Shown here: one piece after another, positions 1 to 12,831 of the stretch
Numbering within the stretch: position 1 is the stretch's first letter
How the letters are laid out: each line of letters begins with the position of its first letter
DNA from: Zerene cesonia
Taxonomy: Eukaryota; Arthropoda; Insecta; Lepidoptera; Pieridae
DNA: 64,000 bases
Direction: 5' to 3'
Assembly: GCF_012273895.1 (NCBI RefSeq)
Contig: NC_052129.1
Location: 6,262,001-6,326,000, forward strand
Program-made: the position numbers and the translations under genes
Notes under the pieces: generated by a model
Databases searched by the model: none
Seen by the model: only the letters and a program-made list of their open reading frames with translations
What the model was told of the DNA's origin: nothing

Positions 1-267
1 ACTCAATTTTTTATATTTTTTTCGTTACGTACAAGATCCTACAATTTTTATTGTTTATTTATTTTTAAAATTGCATAATTTTACACAACATTTTTGAATT
101 GAACTGAAAATTTTGTAGAATTTTCAATATTTCGAGATAAAAACTTTCAACCACACATTAAGATTACTGGACGACGGTTTTATAGATTTTTGTTTTATCC
201 ACTTACAAAAGCAACATCTCTTCCTCTATTTTACACAAAAGCAGGCTGCTATTAAAATAACCAACAA

Positions 268-500
268 ATGGCACATCGCGATAAGTCATTGACACAGAAT
301 CCTTTGAATGCAAAATTTTATTCACAAATTCCCGTTTCCCGCGCACGAGGTTTTCGTATAATTATGACATCCTTAGATCGGCACCACGTATGCAGCTCAT
401 TACAGCCGGAAGCGCTTTATTGCTTCACTGCGGCTAGACGCGCCAATAAAACAAGCCGCTTAATGGAGCGCTTTAAAATATACAAGTTGCAATTTACGAA
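268..500. promoter_or_regulatory. GC-richer block with AAAGCGCT and TTTATTG motifs
   Basis: AGCGCTTT occurs at 411-418 and 467-474. A TTTATTG directly follows the first, and CAATAAAAC lies inverted between them; both fit Hox/Cad-type homeodomain sites. The 128-codon open frame over it (268..654) has a Lys/Phe/Ile/Asn-rich, random-looking 3' half, so I treat it as noncoding. Enhancer role is inferred. Confidence 0.3.
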
Positions 501-1034
501 CGTTCGTTTTATGTTTTTTATATATATTAGTGTGAGTTTTTATTTGATTCGGAGTAACATTAATTATGACGAAGAACATTCATTTAAGGGTGGGGCAATT
601 AAGAATGAAAGTTGTTTTATTACCAACTGTAAGCAAATAAAAGTCATGATTTAAGATTATTTTGACAATGAAGCTTACTCCTAAGCTTTGAATATGTTTT
701 TTTATTAGCCTCTATTTCGGTGAGCAACTTAAGACGTTATTTTCTTGAGCCTATCGCTTGACATAAAATTTCACGATTATCGTACGAGCTGTAAAATCAT
801 TTACGAAATTAAATATCAATGTCATGGTTCAAAAGATCTCACTCTCTACTTTTTAGTAGTTAAAGTGCTACCGTAACTATTGACAAGATTTCTTCAATTT
901 TGTTATCTAAATTATTTTACTAGTAGTAATAATAGAAGCGATCATAAATATTTGAATAAAAATAGAAATATTTGAGAGCAACTGGCTGCCCTCAAACGAC
1001 AGGCGTCGTGATTGACCGGAACGGAGCGACCCGG

Positions 1035-1051
1035 CCTATTGTGCAATAGGG
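1035..1051. repeat. Short hairpin
   Basis: CCTATTG and CAATAGG pair across TG within a GC-richer patch (GACCGGAACGGAGCGACCCG). Function unknown. Confidence 0.6.
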
Positions 1052-1589
1052 CTGCCAATTACTAGTTTTATGTACCCGCTATAAATACTAAATGTCATGA
1101 TAAATTATCATCAATTGGATAGATTTTTGTGCTATGAAACGTGTGGAAATCGTTGACACAATTTCAGAGCGCTGCTTTCGTAAGGTACCCGGATGAATTA
1201 TACATTATAAGCTTAAATCCAACTTCAACCCATCACTTTTGGACGAAAAAGCAGCAAATCTTTACAAACTTCCGTTTAAATAAAAAAAAAAATCCATTTG
1301 TCCGAATACCTAATAATCAATCTTTGTGAAATATACTTTAAATAAAGACACATGACAAATAATCTCTACCATGTATAAATGCAAAAGTAACTCTATCTGC
1401 TTCTTCTTCACTCCAGAACCATAAAACCGATTTGGATGACATTTGGTTCCGAAGATAGTTTCAGACCCGAAAAAGGACACAGAACAGTTTTTATGCCGGA
1501 AATTCCAAAGGAACGAGAACAGTGCACGTGTACCTTCGACTAGCGAGGTGAAAACTAGTAATAAATATGGACATTTGACAACCCTATTT

Positions 1590-1613
1590 AACACACACAC
1601 TCACACACTCACA
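1590..1613. repeat. CA-rich microsatellite
   Basis: Interrupted (CA)n: ACACACACTCACACACTCAC. Confidence 0.8.
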
Positions 1614-2117
1614 ACAAACGTCTTGAGTGATGCAATGTTTAAATGATTTGACGACACTCAATTGTTAACATATTACTATGTGATGCTCTTTATTTCTTAT
1701 CTGTGCTCTTGAATTCAGAATATTTTATATTATCTGTGGCAACTCTTTACTTTCAAACTACCCACGCTGCTAAGTTACGTTATCGAGTGGGCTAAATTTC
1801 ATGCGAATCGAATTAGCCGGTTTTGAGTGATTGAATCACAAACTTTAGGTTTAATTATAACAGTATACCTAAATACATTATGCTTCTAAATATTACCTAA
1901 TCAATCACATAATCAGAAGCGTTAATGCAATATAAATGAAGTTTCCAATTACTCATAAAAAACTGAACAGATTTTGATGAGATGGCAATCGCATGCAACG
2001 GAATTATTATGCGAGACATAAACCTACGTCACATGACTATGAAATATAATAGTTATTAATAATTAATTTGTCAGTAATTGATTCATAGGTATAGTAATAA
2101 TATTAAGCTGAAGATTC

Positions 2118-2256
2118 TGTTTGTTTGCACGCCCTAACCTCAGGAACTTCTGGTTTAAATCGAAAAAATTATTTTTGTATCAAAAATTCTATTTATTGAG
2201 AAAGACATTATATTATATAATGTAAGACAAGGTTGCAACAACGGGGCACAGCTAGT
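2118..2256 (+). mobile_element. Helitron-like relic
   Basis: Ends CAACGGGGCACAGCTAGTTA, a decayed version of the Lep1-type 3' end. Upstream, CAGGAACTTCTGGTTTAAATC recalls the internal ACTACTGAACGGATTT block. Confidence 0.4.
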
Positions 2257-2565
2257 TAAATATTGTCATTAGCTTTTTCCCACCTACGTTAAATTGATAT
2301 TTAATAACAAACACAAGCATTATTTGATACTAAATTCCAGATTTAATGAGTCACTTCACTGCGCGGGCATATAAATAACGAACTCATTAGAAAATAATGA
2401 TATTCTAATGACATATCATTATTCATTGGGAGCTATAAATATGTAGATGCTTGGTGCAGTATGCGCTTTAACTGGAGGTTAGTTAATCGATCGTTTGTTT
2501 TCATTATCTCTGTATTTACCCATATGTTTAATTGTCTACTTTGGTGGCTTTCACATATATCTATA

Positions 2566-2700
2566 CCTTATAATATAAAGTCAAAGATTTTGTTTTCTTG
2601 AACGTGTTGATATCAAGAACTACTGGACAGATTCAAAATTTTCTTAGTCAGTTGTAACCGTGATTCCTGAAGCTATTTATCTACTACGGGCAAGGCCGGA
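2566..2700 (+). mobile_element. Helitron-like relic
   Basis: AAGAACTACTGGACAGATTC and CTACGGGCAAGGCCGGAG correspond to the internal and 3' parts of Lep1-type elements. Both termini are degraded. Confidence 0.4.
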
Positions 2701-3439
2701 GACAATCAATAGTAAATAATATATTTAAATGCCTGTTTCACACGACAATAAATAGGTTTTCACTGACAAAGAAATGGTTAATAAGATGAAGATAGGTAGA
2801 TATATATGGATATAGAATATTTATAATAAATACACGAGAGAATAATCAACAAACAACATACAAAAAACATCGAAACATGAACTAATTAAATTTCACAGAA
2901 GGTACCAGATACTCGTCAGTATCTGATTTGATTAATTCTTTCATCAAGCAATACTCACGTATATTCCGCTAAAACAATTCAAACTGATGTATTTTCATAA
3001 TTCTCCCAAACAATTTCGTTCAGAAACAAACAAAAAAGTCAATCATAGCACAGCCTATTTTCGAAATAGCGTCGAATTTCATAAATGAAAAATTATTTCA
3101 ATACGATCGCCTAAAAATAAATAAAACCCCGCTTTTACATGTAAATGCAGGCGACATCGGCGTGCTATCAATTATTCACGTATTCAACAAAAAGTTCGCG
3201 ATATAAATCCGTTAAATTGCGAAGCTGTTAATAGCTTTGGGAGTGAGGAGCATACAAATACACAATGTGAGGCTCGCTTCACACTGTCGTGACGATTTGT
3301 TGATACTGACATAAGGAATGTTTCACAATTATAGGACCTACTAAGTTTTAAGCTGTATCATAGATTATTATATACCCACTAGTATTTTATGTAAATTGTT
3401 CCCAGTATATGCACTTTGGATTGAAAAATCTCGACTTTG

Positions 3440-3616
3440 TACTACAAATGCGAATTGAATACTGAACCGATTGGGATAAAATTTGCAATTAGGAATTGGT
3501 TAGGAGATTTTTTGTACGAGGCTAGTATATCCGATAAATATTACGGGACCGGAAACTACGCTAGTGAAACTGGATATATTTACGACAACGCGAGCGAAGC
3601 TGCGGGCCGGAGCTAG
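3440..3616 (+). mobile_element. Helitron-like relic
   Basis: ACTGAACCGATTGGGATAAAA followed by ACGCGAGCGAAGCTGCGGGCC and GGAGCTAGA is the middle and 3' end of a Lep1-type element. It ends 59 bp before retroposon copy A. Confidence 0.5.
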
Positions 3617-3674
3617 AAGAGAATAACTGTGTAAACGCGGAAAAGCGGAATTTTGCAGTTCATTAACACAATTG

Positions 3675-4028
3675 TTTTTTTTTTTTAATGTCATAGTCGA
3701 CAATGGAGCTAGCTGGTGGGACGCCTAATAGTAAGCGCTACCACCGCCCATGAACATTTATAGAGGCGTAAAGTCGATTACAGATCTTACGCCTCTACAA
3801 ATGGATTGCCGACTTTTAATAAAGATAAAGAAAGGATTGGCGAGAGGAATAAAGGAAAGGACTGGGAAGGGGAAGGAAAAGGACACGGGCCTCCGGCTCC
3901 CCCACTCACCGAACGAAACACAGCAGAATGCTATTTCACGCCGGTCTTCTGTGGGAGTGTGGTACTTCCCCGGTGCGAGCTGGCCCAATTCGTGCCGAAG
4001 CGTGCTCGACTACCACATATAAATAAAT
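3675..4028 (-). mobile_element. Poly-A retroposon copy A (LINE 3' end or derived SINE)
   Basis: Read on the minus strand, the element starts near TATGTGGTAGTCGAGCACG, passes a CACACTCCCACAGAAGACCGG block, a purine/pyrimidine-biased middle and the GGGCGGTGGTAGCGCTTAC signature, and ends in a poly-A (T run at 3675-3686). The layout (GAAGTACCACAC..CCGGCGTGAAATAG.., then TTACCATCAGGCGA) parallels the 3' region of Jockey/BMC1-type lepidopteran LINEs. AATTGT at 3670-3675 and 4029-4034 may be the target duplication. An internal 11-bp stem (TAGAGGCGTAA / TTACGCCTCTA) lies at 3761-3797. No intact reverse transcriptase is present. Confidence 0.75.
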
Positions 4029-4426
4029 AATTGTGATATAAGGATCCAATACGGGAATGAAAACTACAACTACATTGTCAACAACGCATTTAAAAGAGCA
4101 ATTACATTAGTTTCCTTTCCACTTTGTTCAGTACAACTTTATGATGCTCTGACTTATTGTTGAAAAAAACTAGAATCTTATGTAACCATTGAATAAATGC
4201 TAGTCCTTTTAAGTACAAATTCAAGTTTGTTTCCGTATTGTTGGTTATTAGTAATGGCTGTATAAAACTGAGTCACAAAGAAACAGGGGACAGTGTAATT
4301 GCTGCTTAAAAGTTTTTTTTTTTCCTCAGATATAAATAGATTGTTAATTAGCATATGATTTATGTGTTACCCAAGTACCTACCTACACACAAATTGATGT
4401 ATGAAAAAAACAAATCAAAAAAATAA

Positions 4427-4530
4427 AACTAATATTATAAACGAGATAGTTTGAGAGTATGGATGGATGGATGTTTGTTACTCTTTCACGTAAAAACTTC
4501 TAACACTGTCTGAACTATTGCATTTAAAAT
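4427..4530 (+). mobile_element. Helitron-like 5' fragment
   Basis: ACTAATATTATAAACGAGATAG, GGATGGATGGATGTTTGTTAC and TCTTTCACGTAAAAACTTC match the 5' half of Lep1-type elements. The 3' end with the CTAGT terminus is not found. Confidence 0.6.
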
Positions 4531-5079
4531 AATATGAATTCTATATTTACAATAAACATCAAGAGCCTGATATTTTTTGAATTTAAAAACCAAATATTCA
4601 ATTGTATCATGATGACCCGTTCCACAAAATCATCATTTACAGATGTTACCTCAACCGATCACGCAGAGAAATGCTTGTCCCTTCACCAAAGACCACCTGA
4701 AAATCACTTTTAGTCTATTATTTAGAACATATTATTTGTAACAGTAGCGATATTTATAGTCGTCCTTTTCGTGATCAGCGCACATTACAATATACCTCCG
4801 TCACAAATGAACGATCGGCTCTGTGAAAACAACGAAATACCATCCTTAATAATAATAGGTGTGATAAATCTGACGTTTTACGTGTTTTATGACAGCACCT
4901 ATCTAATTTACTCATTTAACAAATTCTTAAATGATTTCAGTTAAGCAAATTGCATTAAAATGTAGGTATACATCTAATACCAACTCAATATTTAGGTACA
5001 AAGAAAAAGTGGGTAAGTAAACAGGAGGGTCATATTTTTCGAGCGCATGTGTTTATAGGACGAGTCCATTTATTTGGCA

Positions 5080-5190
5080 CGACCTACAGCCCAAACTACT
5101 GGATGGTTTTTGCGATATGGGGTTTCGTTGTAATATTCAGTGTTGACATAGCTATATAATTAACAATAAAACTAAAGTTAGCGGGCGGTT
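5080..5190 (+). mobile_element. Helitron-like relic
   Basis: AAACTACTGGATGGTTTTTGC and GTTAGCGGGCGGTTTTTTT recall the internal block and end of the same repeat class. Strongly decayed. Confidence 0.3.
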
Positions 5191-8022
5191 TTTTTTGTTA
5201 TAATAATATTTTTTTTTGTATTTAGAAACATTTAGTAATCTTGGAATAAAGTACCGCCCAAAAAGTTTTTATTAAATTAATCGGGCACAACACACTCACA
5301 CTTCACTTAAAATCAGATAAAACACCAAAACTACATTCATTAACCGTACAACTGAATACAAAAACATACCAGCGACCTCACTTTCGAATGGGGACAAATC
5401 TTTGGAGACTAAACATTCATTAGCTGGACCACAGAGGTCATTTTGTATTCATATCGCGAGTTCTCTAGATCAATTAACTGCCGAGAAGTATTTATTTCGA
5501 TTAGTTTTTGGACAGATCCTGGCGCAGGCTTCTAGGCGTACATAATTATGTTGAATTACCGCTATATACGTTCAGATAATTATTTATTTCTTTGATTTAA
5601 GCGTTTTACTTGATGCCTGAAATAGTTGTAAATAAGAATTATTATTGTGCTCCCAAAGGGTAAAATGGGAACCTATTACTAAGACTCCATTGTTCTTAGT
5701 CATGTATGTCTATCCATCCGTCTACCATCAAGCTATATCCCACGAAGGATAATAGTTCGATTGTTGAAATTTACCACCATAACAAGCAATAATAAATAGG
5801 CGAGGTTAAGTCGGTACGGTCACAAATCAGATGGTTGGTGAGTCACAATCGCACCCAAAAGAGTTGGTTACAAACATACAAACATACAAGTAAAGTTAAT
5901 AAAGCGTGTATAACTATCATTTTCACAACACAGCGTCTTGACCACCACCGAGACTCGAACCCACACCTCACATATCTACAAAGCAAAATCTAAAACAATC
6001 GACTTAAATCCTCTTATCTTATCACATTAGCGCGATAGCCGCACATCTCTTACTGAGAGCTTTCCCAAGTACCGCTAATCTCAGCCATACATTACTACGT
6101 GTGACCTTTGCGAGCCAGACTCGCTCGGAGATCTGCGAATAATCATAAATAAAGGCCTTAGGATTCCACTTAAATTGTAAACACACGTTCAGTTTACATA
6201 AGCTTTGATTATTAAAAGTTTGAAATAACAATAACTCTCAGTACAGCTGAGATCTCTCGAGTTCGGTTTACGCAAATGTCATACATCAAGAACACTAGAA
6301 GACGGTATCAGCCAATACTGCCAACTACTGGATAAATACTCCACCTACCAACTGAGAAGAAATAGGTGGCGGTAGTCCACAAGCAACTATTTTTGTATGA
6401 TCTTCAAGATATGTAACATCTCAGTCTAGTCTCAACCTCGAGACCACGCTCGCTGCAAAGTGTTGGAATAAATTGCGTTTGAAATCTGTTGAAATGTCTT
6501 TAAATCCTCCAAAATATACTTCAATCGGGGTAAATATCATTGCAACCTACAAACTATTAATTAGTTAACCAAATCATTACTAATTTACCTTCTAGTTAAT
6601 TTATTTCAGCGTTTCGCGACACAGATCATATTCCAACTGATTAATGGCACATATCGGCATCCATCACCGACGAGCATCTATCTGTCCCACATGGGTTACT
6701 CGCATAAATTACATAATTAATAACAGCTGAGAGAGTGTTGCCGCATCACTGGCTTGACTCGCTGGTGAATATTATTTGATAATGGAAGAAAGCTATTGAC
6801 TGTAACTTCATAAATGATTAGCTTATAAATCCGCTGTGTTATTTTTTAATACAATAACCTAAAGGTAAAAAGAATTATTCTATTATAAAAGAACATGTTT
6901 TCATGGCTGAATCCAGTTTAATTAGTGATGAATATTGTAAGCTTGCTCTGCTTTATTATAAGGTAGAGTAGAGGTACTTGTATACATACCTACCTAAAAC
7001 AAACCTATATCTATTTTTGGATGATAAATACATCTAAATATATAAAATCTGAACGAATACCTCACAAATTACATCAAAATTGACGTAGAAATAACACACA
7101 AATAACCTTTAACAGGTATAATGAAATCTTACAATTTTATTGAGACTCTAACAATAAGGAAGAGAAGTTAAAAAGTCGGATCGACATCGCGAGCGCTGAC
7201 TGTGCCAAATTGTCAAGAGTGACCATTTAAAATGCAAATAGCCTGTCCGAGTAGACAAAAGGTGAATAGTTTGCTTTGAGCTGATAATCTACCCTGCGCT
7301 ATGTTCTGCATTCGGTAGCGCTCGCTTCCCGAGAGCCTACTTGAATTAAAATTCCTTTACTCGAATATTGTTTGCAAATTCATTCATCGCTAAATAAAAT
7401 ATAAGATTATTACATTCAGACAGAGTTTCATGTGTTTTTCCGTCTTTTTCTATTGCGTAAATAATAAACCACAGACATTTTTGTGTGATGATAATTCATT
7501 AGAACAAAATTATCCGTATTAACACTCTTTCATTTAAATAGTTTATATGCTTAATCTTCTTTTCAAATTTATAATACAAAAGCATTAAGTCACATATTAA
7601 CTTGAGTATTTCGATTTCTTCGTAAATGAAGCCTCACTGATGAACTATAAAATATCATTTAGCGCAATTCTACGTTTCCTGAGAACCGATAAAACGACTT
7701 TTAACCAAAGAGCACACGTCGAACTAGATAAGTTTCAGACGCGTAATTCTCTTTGACATAAAGTGGTAAAAGATCTAAACGCCTCACATACTAGATCAGT
7801 ATAAAACAAATACCAATATCTATTTAATAACTTAATGCTTTATTATATTAATATGAAATATATACACATGAATATTCTTACTTTGAACGATTACATAATT
7901 ACGATGCGAGCGAACACCTATCCAACAAATCAACGATCATGAAAATTCGTTCAGCCGTTCTTGACTTACAAGTTATGAAACAAATCATTCTCTAACTTTC
8001 TATATGATATATGATGATGTGA
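5191..8022. other. No gene recognised
   Basis: Unremarkable AT-rich sequence apart from a reverse B-box near 5950. Open frames are below 70 codons and lack splice or codon-use support. Confidence 0.5.
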
Positions 8023-8061
8023 GATGTGTTTCATTTAATGTTGCGTTAAATGAAACACATC
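8023..8061. repeat. 16-bp perfect inverted repeat
   Basis: GATGTGTTTCATTTAA (8023-8038) and TTAAATGAAACACATC (8046-8061) are perfectly complementary across a 7-nt loop. It may be a cruciform, the core of a foldback element, or a small hairpin RNA. No known microRNA sequence is recognised. Confidence 0.9.
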
Positions 8062-8552
8062 ATCCGACTTTGTTTGTTTTTCATGCACATACTAACCGTT
8101 TGCCCCGACTTCGCACTAGGATAGCCTATGACAATCTGATAGTTTACCTTTCTGCTAGTGAAAGATTCAAACATACAACGTTTAGAACTATAGCTCTTTA
8201 TCCTAGAATCGATATACTGAAATATAAACGATTAGTTCAAATTTAATTTCAATATAAAAGAATTAAGTAAATATGAAATTACAAATCTAAAATAACTTTA
8301 TGATATTTCAAATTACACAATAACCGAATCATTAGCAGCGCATCCAGTACTTTTAATGTGGCTATGAGTCGGAAGGCAGAACCACACTTCTTTTTGTAGG
8401 TACAATACAAGAAATCCGCTCGCAGCTCCATTCTGGTGCAATAAATGAAATTCCGCAAGACACAATAAGCTGTGATTGAACTTCACACTCGGAGGTATTG
8501 TGCTAATATTCGTGGGAATTCATATTCTGTATTTATATTTTAATATATCATT

Positions 8553-8684
8553 AACTAGCGGTCCGCCCTAGCTTCGGCCGAGGTACATATGTAGATAGTA
8601 AATTTTGAAATTTGTGCAGTAATTCCTGAGATTAGCGCGTTCCAACAAAGACACAAACTCTTCAGTTTTATATTATAAGTGAGG
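8553..8684 (-). mobile_element. Helitron/SINE-like lepidopteran repeat
   Basis: AACTAGCGGTCCGCCCTAGCT, TTCGGCCGAGGTACATATG, then GAGATTAGCGCGTTCCAACA and ACTCTTCAGTTTTATATTATA. This is the subtype with GATTAGCGCGTTC that recurs at 51.8 kb. Confidence 0.55.
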
Positions 8685-8824
8685 ATTACTAAGACAGACT
8701 AAGAAACGTTTTCGTTAATTTCATAGATAACTGCATATATATTAGGTCTTTTTAAGTACTAGAATTATTACCTTCCAAATAACAATGTGTAAGCATATCA
8801 TGCAGAACAATAGAACTAAATAGT

Positions 8825-9036
8825 GTTTTTTTATGTCACAGTCGGCAATGGAGCTGGTGGGTCGCCTGATGGTAAGCGCTACCACCGCCCATGAACATTT
8901 GTAGAGGCATAAGGTCCTTTGCAGACCTTACGCCTCTGCAAATGGATTGCCGACTTTTTTGGGAAGGGATTAAGAAAGGATTGGCGATAGGAATAAAGGA
9001 AAGGACTGGGAAGGGTAAGGAAAAGGATATGGGCCT
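8825..9036 (-). mobile_element. Poly-A retroposon copy B, 5'-truncated
   Basis: Same family and orientation as the copy at 3675..4028: T run 8825-8832, then GTCACAGTCGGCAATGGAG, GCCTGATGGTAAGCGCTACC, and AGGACTGGGAAGG. Homology stops at GGGCCT near 9036, so the 5' half is missing, as expected for target-primed reverse transcription. It carries the longer internal stem-loop (GAGGCATAAGGTC / GACCTTACGCCTC, 8904-8936). Confidence 0.75.
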
Positions 9037-9165
9037 ATTTATTAATAAAATAATTATTTTTAACAAAAAATCTTAAACGCCTTGAAATTTTCAGAACTAG
9101 AACAAACTAAATAGGATGACATGGTAAACACCAGCTTTCAAATAAAAGCAGCTTTCAGTAAAATA

Positions 9166-9200
9166 ACGGCGTAAGGCCGATTGCAGACCTTACAGATCTC
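9166..9200 (-). repeat. Isolated copy of the retroposon stem-loop
   Basis: CGGCGTAAGGCCGATTGCAG followed by ACCTTACAGATC matches the internal stem-loop of the copies at 3761-3797 and 8904-8936. It lacks the rest of the element and lies only 130 bp beyond copy B. It is a relic or a local duplication. Confidence 0.4.
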
Positions 9201-9744
9201 AGTCTTAAAGTTCTAGTATTTTATATGAAATGCTTGCTGCATACCGTATGTATGTATATATTATTAACGTATTCGATCACTCACACTGTACCAAGTGCAC
9301 ACTAAAGCGGAATAGATATGTACCTATATTGTACGTTTAACATAAGCAGGATATAAATACAGACGACTGTAGTTATCCGCAATAGTTTTCTTGCGCACAC
9401 AGATCTTGTTACCTGGCGTTTATCGACGATTCCGAGTGGATATATTGCCCATTTCTCTCCGGGCTAATGTCGGTTCAAATAGAAATACATGGCATTTCTA
9501 TTATGCTATCGGTACCGCACTGGATGCTGTGTCTTATCATCGATTCGGGCACACACAGGCTGATAGACAAGTATAGACAATGCTGTTGTTCTTGGTAAAA
9601 ATTACCTCCATTTCGGGGGTTAATTAGATGTCTTACAGCAATACCTAGTCCATTGTGGGAAAGAGATGGCTAGGCGACCAACGTAGGTCTATCTTCTTTG
9701 CACCATCTAAGTTTAATGTCATAATATATTGGCCTCAATACATA

Positions 9745-9914
9745 GTTGTCCGTCAATCAAGTTGAAACTACTGAACGGATTTTGATGAAATTTTGTATAC
9801 AGACAGGGTGTGAGCTGAGTTGGGTGATAGAATGGTCCCTTGGGATAAAACAGGAATTGATTTTGAATTGATTGAGAACTTGACATCCGGGCGGAGCCGG
9901 GACGAGCGCCTAGT
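9745..9914 (+). mobile_element. Helitron-like element, GGCGGAGCCGGGACGAGC subtype
   Basis: AAACTACTGAACGGATTTTG, CAGACAGGGTGTGAGCTGAG and CCGGGCGGAGCCGGGACGAG ending CGCCTAGT. The reverse complement of this subtype is at 30233. Confidence 0.65.
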
Positions 9915-12831
9915 ATAAAATATAAATATTCATCGCTGCTTATCTACGACATTTTGACTTTCACTTGACATGTCACCGAGGGTAGATAATAAGAAAATTA
10001 AGTTCCATAAAGAAATTTGTATTCAGAAGTGGATGAAACAAATTATCCGCTCGCGAAACCTAAAAACTTGTCAACAGGTGAAATCCTAGAACCGCTATAT
10101 ATACACTTCAATATCATCAATCTGTCCATGAGTTTATTTAATTATAAAATTTTAAAGTAATCTTACGGTGTTTAAGTGTACCAACATCTGTTTGTCTGTA
10201 TAAAATTTCTAAAATAAAAGTACCTATTAATTTTAACGTGTGAGAATAGATGCACAATTGTTCAGCCGTTTTGCATCACGGAACTAATGATCCATACATA
10301 CAAACATACCCATCGGTCCTACCATAAATATATTCCCAGAGCAAAAATATTAACACTACATTGAAATACCCTCAATTTATCCTAAACATATTCATTCAAT
10401 TTATCAACAGAACGATAAATAATAATTCACATTAGGCATATAATACGTCACGATTCGCCACGCAACACCGGGGGCCAGGCTAGTGTTACCGGCCCCTAAC
10501 AAGGGGTTCACTTAATATTGTTATTGATTTATAGCCCACGGCGTTGTCGCTCCACGCCCATGCGATAAATATTACTTATACGAATCTTTTAATAAATTCA
10601 ATATCTTATACTAGTGGGATTGTGCGTGTTTACGCGGAAATTTATTTAGATACAACGAAAAGCTTAGGCTGTGGCAGCATATTACTAATTAAAATTTTAT
10701 ATTTTTGTGAATAATTCCCCAGCGAGAGTATTAAAAATACAAATTATTATATCAGCAGAAATATACAGAATTCACTTAAACCATTATTTAGACGTTACCT
10801 GCTTGCTTGCGTGCTTTTAACATAAATAAAATATGTGAATATTCAACAAGATGAGAACAAAAATAAATATAATATAAACAGGTACATTTATCATTTGTCA
10901 AAATATCGCTAACTTAAAATAATAATGTTAATACAGAAGTTTTTCTATCTTTGCGAAAAAAAAATATATACGACAGTTAAAAATAAAATTATTGTTTTGG
11001 TGTATATTGATAATTTCGATGGTGTATGCACCTAAATATCTTTAAGAAAACATGCCGATGAATTTCTGTTTGATTTTTTTTTTTTTTGTATTTAGCTTTA
11101 GGTATGTAACATGTAATATGAATTGGTTTTGTTTACTATCTTCATTAAAAATAAAATAACGCCAATAAAAATTGCATTTATAAATTAAGAGCGAGACAGC
11201 ATAATAACATTTACGAACACGCAAGCGAGATGCAAAGCGTTCACAATTTAAATTCACATCCCCATTGGCACGGGTTATACTGCAGTGTCAGTTATGCGCC
11301 TACCAGTTTATTTAACTCTTATCTTTTTTAATTATAGAAATAACGCTGCGAAAATTATCCCTCGTTACAGCATCAGTTTTAATGAGGCCCGTGATATATA
11401 GCAAGCTATTCTGTGAGATACATATAATTAGGATTGTGTCACATATAACTACACCTATTTTAGCTCAGTTGTCTCTTTCCAACATTTGGAAGGTCCTTCA
11501 AAGGACGGGATAGATTGGTCCGATTGGGCTATACCTCCATTTTACTGACCGATTTTGTCTCTCTTTTACACTTTAAAACATTTGTCTTAAGAAAATAAAT
11601 TAAATAACTGTTTCAGTGCAGTATTTGAACATATCAATATATTTAGAATAAAAAGGCATCCGATGTAATTATAGTTTGTCTTCTCACTATTTAGTGATTT
11701 TATATATACTGCAATTATATATTATACTAATTTAAATCGTTGTTGGATTCAAGTGCGAGGTGCCTGAATTAAAAACCCTTAAAAGCGGACAAACAAACAG
11801 AGCAATCTAATTTTAAAATGTCACAGCAGTTTGTATTTATTACTAAACAAAATACCTCCATTTTAGCCTTAAAGCAATAGCTATTAATTTTAATGAATTT
11901 TCCTTTTTAAATTAATCAATTCACTCGAAATAAATAATTACAGTGCATATTACACAGAAACCTTTCTGAATTTTATATTGTTTCATTCGTTTGAGCTTGG
12001 AGCTGTTTTAAATTAATTTCATTTCACTTAAATATAGCAAAACTAATTATCCATACGTAAATATTGCGAATAGAATCCTAGAGAAATATAAGAAAATGTA
12101 AATTAAATTATAGTATTATTTACTACAACTAGATCAGTAGCAGTAAAAAGTCAACTAATCGTCCTCAACAGAGACTTCGATTTCTTCGATGTTACGCTGT
12201 TTATCTTAAATAAAAATAAACATCATCAAGTCATTATAATTATTAAGAAACCTATCGCCCTTTGAAGGTCTGAGCAGATAGATTTTTCTTTTGTCCCTTC
12301 GCACGAACAAACTGATAGGAAATTGTCGTTACAGACCTATAGGACGTCCGCTGATGGACACAAGCCTCCCACAAAGATTTCATAATTAGAAAGCAAACAG
12401 TTTAACTATAATACCTAAGTCGAACAAGTATATACGTTTGTCTGGTTTTAAGTATTTTCCATGAAAAATATATTTAGGCGCAAGAAGCAGTCGATATAAT
12501 ATATTCTATTTGAATGTATTAATTATCGATGATTTGTAGGTAAATACGATAATATATACGATAAAGTAATAAAGCCAGATGAGGGATCATCTGCTGTAGA
12601 TACGCGGGGCCGGAGGGCCGGAGGGCTCTTACATATTTTACGACGCACAGACTAATTACTGATAAATGAGACGCAATCTATCCTCGAAATCTTTTGAGTT
12701 AGATAGTGCTTTATATTTTGTGCGTTGAACACAAGTTTGAATGTTCGATATCAGGAACACTTGGGGAATTTTATGTTTGGTGATTTATTTTTCAAAAAAA
12801 TTTTGTGCACAAAACCTGTCTTATCTACTGC
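9915..12831. other. No gene recognised
   Basis: AT-rich, with the 10470-10506 hairpins and a small GGCCGGAGGGCCGGAGGG doublet near 12610. No exon with convincing splice sites was found. Confidence 0.5.
10470..10506. repeat. GC-rich overlapping hairpins
   Basis: GGGGCC (10471-10476) pairs with GGCCCC (10491-10496), and the CCCC part can instead pair with GGGG at 10503-10506 across TAACAA. Two mutually exclusive stems in an otherwise AT-rich area. Confidence 0.6.

Larger units (their letters stand above)
501..2117. other. No gene recognised
   Basis: AT-rich. It contains the 1035-1051 hairpin, a CA microsatellite, and possible Helitron scraps near 1410-1470 (AACCATAAAACCGATTTGGA) and 1740-1840 (CTAAATTTCATGCGAATCG). 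Nothing else supported. Confidence 0.5.

Noticed and set aside
268..654. 128-codon frame starting MAHRDKSLTQNP
   Set aside because: Start context is unexceptional, the second half looks like random AT-rich translation, and no splice sites or family similarity were seen. Kept only as a possible regulatory block.
3750..4030. Open frames on both strands with PPAPPLTE-like stretches
   Set aside because: They fall inside retroposon copy A; similar frames recur in copies B, C and F because the repeat is shared.
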